A stretch of DNA of 64,000 bases, from assembly GCF_012911875.1 (NCBI RefSeq), contig NZ_JAAXKZ010000016.1:1-64000 (forward strand), in the 5' to 3' direction. The position numbers and the translations under genes are program-made. The stretch is from Pseudonocardia bannensis. Its GTDB lineage: Bacteria > Actinomycetota > Actinomycetes > Mycobacteriales > Pseudonocardiaceae. The notes below the pieces were generated by a model, which saw nothing but the letters and a program-made list of their open reading frames with translations, searched no databases and was not told the origin of the DNA. Positions 62,301-64,000 of this stretch are shown here, in pieces (position 1 is the first letter of the stretch; each line of letters opens with the position of its first letter).

Positions 62301-62845
62301 GCCTGAACGCCGCGACCAACCCGCGGAACGCGGCCAACGGTTACGTCGAGGCCGGCATCATCTCCGACGGGCACCCGGCCCGCGGCGTCGGCGGTGGCGT
62401 CTCCCAGGTGGCGACGACGCTGTACAACGCGGCCTACTTCGCCGGGATGGTCGACGTGGCGCACAAGGAGCACAGCTTCTACATCAGCCGCTACCCGGTG
62501 GCCCGCGAGGCGACGGTCTACAACGACGTCATCGACCTCAAGTTCCGCAACGACGGGCCCACCGGGGTGCTGATCCAGACGACCTGGACCCCGTCCTCGC
62601 TGACCGTGAAGATGTTCGGGACGAAGCGCTACGAGGTCACCTCGGCCACCGGACCGCGGACGAACCCGACCAGCCCGAACACGATCACGATCCCGGCCGG
62701 CCAGCCGTGCTCCCCGAGCCAGGGTGCCCCGGGCTTCACCGCGACCGACACCCGGACCCTGCGGAACCTGCAGACCGGGGAGACGCGGAGCGAGACGCGG
62801 ACCGTCAAGTACAACCCGTCGCCGATCGTCGTGTGCGGAGGGTAA
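59390..62845 (+). CDS. VanW-family protein with a giant low-complexity N-terminus
   Basis: This 1151-aa protein has about 590 residues of Ala/Gly/Thr/Pro/Ser low-complexity sequence, one membrane helix near residues 599-621 (LLIGAAIVALLAGLYTIDLLV), two peptidoglycan-binding-4-like domains (GVQIGGLSRGEAEQRLRSAIEP) and a VanW domain (ETFSLNAATNPRNAANGYVEAGII, GVGGGVSQVATTLYNAAYFAG). The membrane position places the tail in the cytoplasm and VanW outside. ATG 59390 chosen; GTG 59363 is an alternative. The function of VanW proteins is unclear despite the link to vancomycin-resistance clusters. Confidence 0.83.
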   Translation: MPERQPSPGEVTQRPTSAGPQGSASSGPDRTEDTAGTPATSGDGTATDGGATNGSTPDGAPASGVPRQGPAAGNGGAAQGSATGTGNGAAAQGSAVGTGNGAAGTGVPDQAPAVGAGNGAAGSGAAGQAPVAGTGNGSTANGAPASAAPAAGNGASAAPAPDPAGVAGTPAGGASSAATGPAGLADQVAEQVAADPAAAEPAAAEPGETPLAQDEPVLSGKDAAEMADPADTDTPSAAAAVPGTTPAPRPRPRPADGTEPAVDAANPTAPTATTPEAVTTPGATGAAGAAAAAGAAEAAAPGAAKTTQAAAAGTAPASAGGAAQAVAAGGSPAAVTGSATRVAPADSATRVAPSGSATSAATGSATPAAADSGSPVAATDGAAPATPTSGPSPAVATGGATRAATTGRPGSAAPDSGSSVAADDAAPAAADTVASAASAGGATRAAAPDSAGPAATGKTGDGRGTGNTTAGRDHLDPPTVRTAWPAPTAGSRSPATGAQASGSPKPSAPGADNGDGGPTATEAATTWFNSWDAEATQVIPLRAKAATSPSGQPQQRPDVAASGRLDPPTEQIQLPVAGSRPTGSGGSGTGAGESPRKRNRRLLIGAAIVALLAGLYTIDLLVSMGSVPRGVSVAGVQIGGLSRGEAEQRLRSAIEPRSTKPVIVMAGEVQSEIDPRAAGLQVDWRATLEQAGSQPLNPITRITSFFTEREVGVVNSADERSVATALEQLAPVVDREPTEGSVKFEGLTPVPVEPEDGQQLDLPAAAQVLERDWASGQPVVLPLISTAPATTMDDVQQAIEQVARPAVAAPVTVNGEGAQATLTPKAIASALSFRADPAASPKLVPEINEESITDALKPQLAATVTPSRDAALDFSSGTPVVTPSQDGRGIDYDATLGDLVRVLSQPSPRQITAVYADQPAEVTTEDINKLGIVGEISSFTTGGFAADSGQNIKRAAEQINGTIVEPGETFSLNAATNPRNAANGYVEAGIISDGHPARGVGGGVSQVATTLYNAAYFAGMVDVAHKEHSFYISRYPVAREATVYNDVIDLKFRNDGPTGVLIQTTWTPSSLTVKMFGTKRYEVTSATGPRTNPTSPNTITIPAGQPCSPSQGAPGFTATDTRTLRNLQTGETRSETRTVKYNPSPIVVCGG

Positions 62846-62954
62846 ACACAAACTGTCCGAATTGCCCCGGTCGTGGCCCGGGACTTCCGAGATCGGGGTC
62901 ACACTTCGTACCCTCGTCACGCAGACGATGGCGTCTCGAGAATCGGGGGTTCGG

Positions 62955-63380
62955 ATGCGGATCGCGGACGTCCTACGACGTAAGGGCGACTCCGTCGCGA
63001 CGGTCGGCCCGTCGGCGACCGTCGCCGAGGTGATCGGTGATCTCGCCGTCGGCAACTACGGTGCCCTGCCCGTCGTCGAGGGCGGCCGGCTCATCGGCAT
63101 CGTGTCCGAGCGCGACGTGGTCCGCCGGTTGCACGAGCGCGGCCCGGACCTGCTCCTGGCCCGGGTCGCGGAGATCATGACCGTGGACGTGGTGACCTGC
63201 TCGCCCACCGACAGTGCGGTGGACCTGTCCCGGGTCATGACCGAGCGCCGGGTCCGGCACCTGCCGGTGGTGGTGGACGGTGAGCTGCGCGGGATCGTCA
63301 GTATCGGGGACCTGGTGAAGGCCCGGATCGACGCTCTGGAGGAGGAACGCGAGCAGCTCGAGTCCTACATCGTCGGCTGA
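62955..63380 (+). CDS. Protein with two CBS domains
   Basis: This 141-aa protein is a tandem CBS pair: ATVAEVIGDLAVGNYGALPVVEGGRLIGIVSERDVVRRL and DSAVDLSRVMTERRVRHLPVVVDGELRGIVSIGDLVKARI. Such pairs bind adenine nucleotides and act as energy or redox sensors. The C-terminal helix ends EEREQLESYIVG. ATG 62955 was chosen; ATG 62928 in the same frame would add nine residues. It follows the VanW gene after 109 bp. Confidence 0.88.
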   Translation: MRIADVLRRKGDSVATVGPSATVAEVIGDLAVGNYGALPVVEGGRLIGIVSERDVVRRLHERGPDLLLARVAEIMTVDVVTCSPTDSAVDLSRVMTERRVRHLPVVVDGELRGIVSIGDLVKARIDALEEEREQLESYIVG

Positions 63381-63393
63381 GCGGTGGAAACAA

Positions 63394-63430
63394 GAACGGC
63401 GGGGGTGCCTCCGAGGCACCCCCGCCGTTC
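63394..63430. terminator. Bidirectional intrinsic terminator
   Basis: A perfect 16-bp stem (GAACGGCGGGGGTGCC with its complement at 63415-63430) and 5-nt loop lie between convergent genes. On the minus strand the stem is followed by TTGTTT, a good U-tract for the acyl-CoA dehydrogenase gene. Confidence 0.9.
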
Positions 63431-63458
63431 CGTGTCTGTCAGGCCCGGTCAGGCCTGA

Positions 63459-64000
63459 TCAGAACGCGGCTTCGGGCAGGTCCATGAGCGCGTTGTCGGC
63501 GGTCTCGACGATCACGCGCTGCGCGGCGAGCTGCGGCAGTACGGTCTTGGCGAAGAACCGGGCGGCGCCGACCTTGCCCTCGTAGAACGCCTGGTCCTTG
63601 GCCGACACCTCACCACCCAGCGCGGTCAGCGCGACCTCGGCCTGACGCAGCAGCAGCCACCCGATCAGCAGGTCGCCGACGGCCATCAGCAGCCGGACGG
63701 TGTGCTGGCCGACCTTGTACATGCTGGCCGGGTCCTGCGCCGAGGCCATCAGGTAGCCGGTCAGCGAGCCGAGGATGCCCTGCACGTCGGCCAGCGCGGT
63801 GGCGAGCAGCGCGCGCTCCTCCTTGAGCCGGCCGTTGCCGGACTCGGCGTCGAGGAACGCCTGGATCTCGCCGGCCACGTGCGTCAGGGCCTGGCCGTTG
63901 TTGCGGACGATCTTGCGGAACAGGAAGTCCAGGGACTGGATCGCGGTGGTGCCCTCGTACAGCGAGTCGATCTTCGCGTCCCGGATGTACTGCTCGATCG
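63459..64000 (-). CDS. Acyl-CoA dehydrogenase, C-terminal part (5' partial)
   Basis: The last 180 codons of an acyl-CoA dehydrogenase run off the right edge. [38 protein letters not shown] includes the conserved YEGTT-AIQ flavin-binding region. The following [15 protein letters not shown] and [20 protein letters not shown] form the extended C-terminal domain found in larger FadE5-like dehydrogenases. It should introduce a double bond into an acyl-CoA in beta-oxidation; chain length is not predictable. The frame has no stop up to 64000. Confidence 0.88.
   Translation of the reverse strand, partial: IEQYIRDAKIDSLYEGTTAIQSLDFLFRKIVRNNGQALTHVAGEIQAFLDAESGNGRLKEERALLATALADVQGILGSLTGYLMASAQDPASMYKVGQHTVRLLMAVGDLLIGWLLLRQAEVALTALGGEVSAKDQAFYEGKVGAARFFAKTVLPQLAAQRVIVETADNALMDLPEAAF

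Noticed and set aside
58730-63055. Large minus-strand frames opposite the VanW gene
   Set aside because: High GC and the repetitive Ala/Gly/Pro codons of the VanW tail leave all frames open; no start signals or domains on the minus strand.

Overview
The window is 64 kb of very GC-rich DNA with GTG/ATG starts, frequent 4-nt start/stop overlaps and several apparently leaderless promoters, all typical of an actinobacterium. Gene content (C+ S18, LexA-type box TCGAAC-N4-GTTCGA, DUF3040, DUF3024, MT0933-type antitoxin, EspC/WXG-like proteins, GTP-type PEP carboxykinase, NYN and TrmB genes, no mycolate genes) fits Pseudonocardiales, probably Pseudonocardia or a close relative. This is inference from recognised proteins, not from a database search.

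Region 1 (1-11.1 kb) is the conserved wall/replication block: a 5'-truncated bifunctional penicillin-binding protein coupled to a GT87-like membrane glycosyltransferase, a DUF3052-like gene remnant, a NUDIX hydrolase, a second GT87-like gene on the opposite strand, endonuclease IV, then rpsF-ssb-rpsR-rplI and dnaB. The rplI-dnaB gap is unusually rich in signals: two hairpins, a dyad, DnaA-box-like sequences and a perfect LexA-type operator touching the dnaB -10.

Region 2 (11.1-27 kb) is accessory and metabolic: a decayed TrkA/NAD-binding pseudogene next to a duplicated stretch, DUF3040, a three-gene CoA-transferase/enol-lactonase operon of beta-ketoadipate type, aldo/keto reductase, an SDR-DUF2867 protein, an AI-2E-family exporter, a possible new gene, a type VII secretion substrate-like pair, a sugar-lactone oxidase-like flavoprotein, an MTA/SAH-deaminase-like amidohydrolase, an NYN protein coupled to a repeat-encoded micro-ORF, a PaaI thioesterase, a bacterial nitric oxide synthase and trmB.

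Region 3 (27-41 kb) carries a DUF2339 membrane protein, a YdbS/YdbT-like pair, two unrecognised proteins leading into tldD-tldE, small membrane and hypothetical genes, a TetR/MFS efflux pair with a perfect operator, and a WYL regulator divergent from an alpha/beta hydrolase.

Region 4 (41-64 kb) has pckG, an unrecognised 636-aa protein, DUF3024, an AhpD-like protein, a polar amino acid ABC importer, an orphan MT0933-type antitoxin, the E1alpha-E1beta-E2 operon of a 2-oxoacid dehydrogenase, fxsA, a small low-GC membrane protein, SIMPL, DUF1206, an AAA ATPase, a GroES-fold protein, a giant-tailed VanW protein, a CBS protein and the 3' part of an acyl-CoA dehydrogenase.

I see no rRNA or tRNA genes, CRISPR arrays, insertion sequences or prophage. 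The most unusual observations are the LexA-type box at dnaB, the DnaA-box-like cluster beside it, the ATGA-coupled triple-repeat micro-ORF after the NYN gene, and the small low-GC gene near 55.5 kb.
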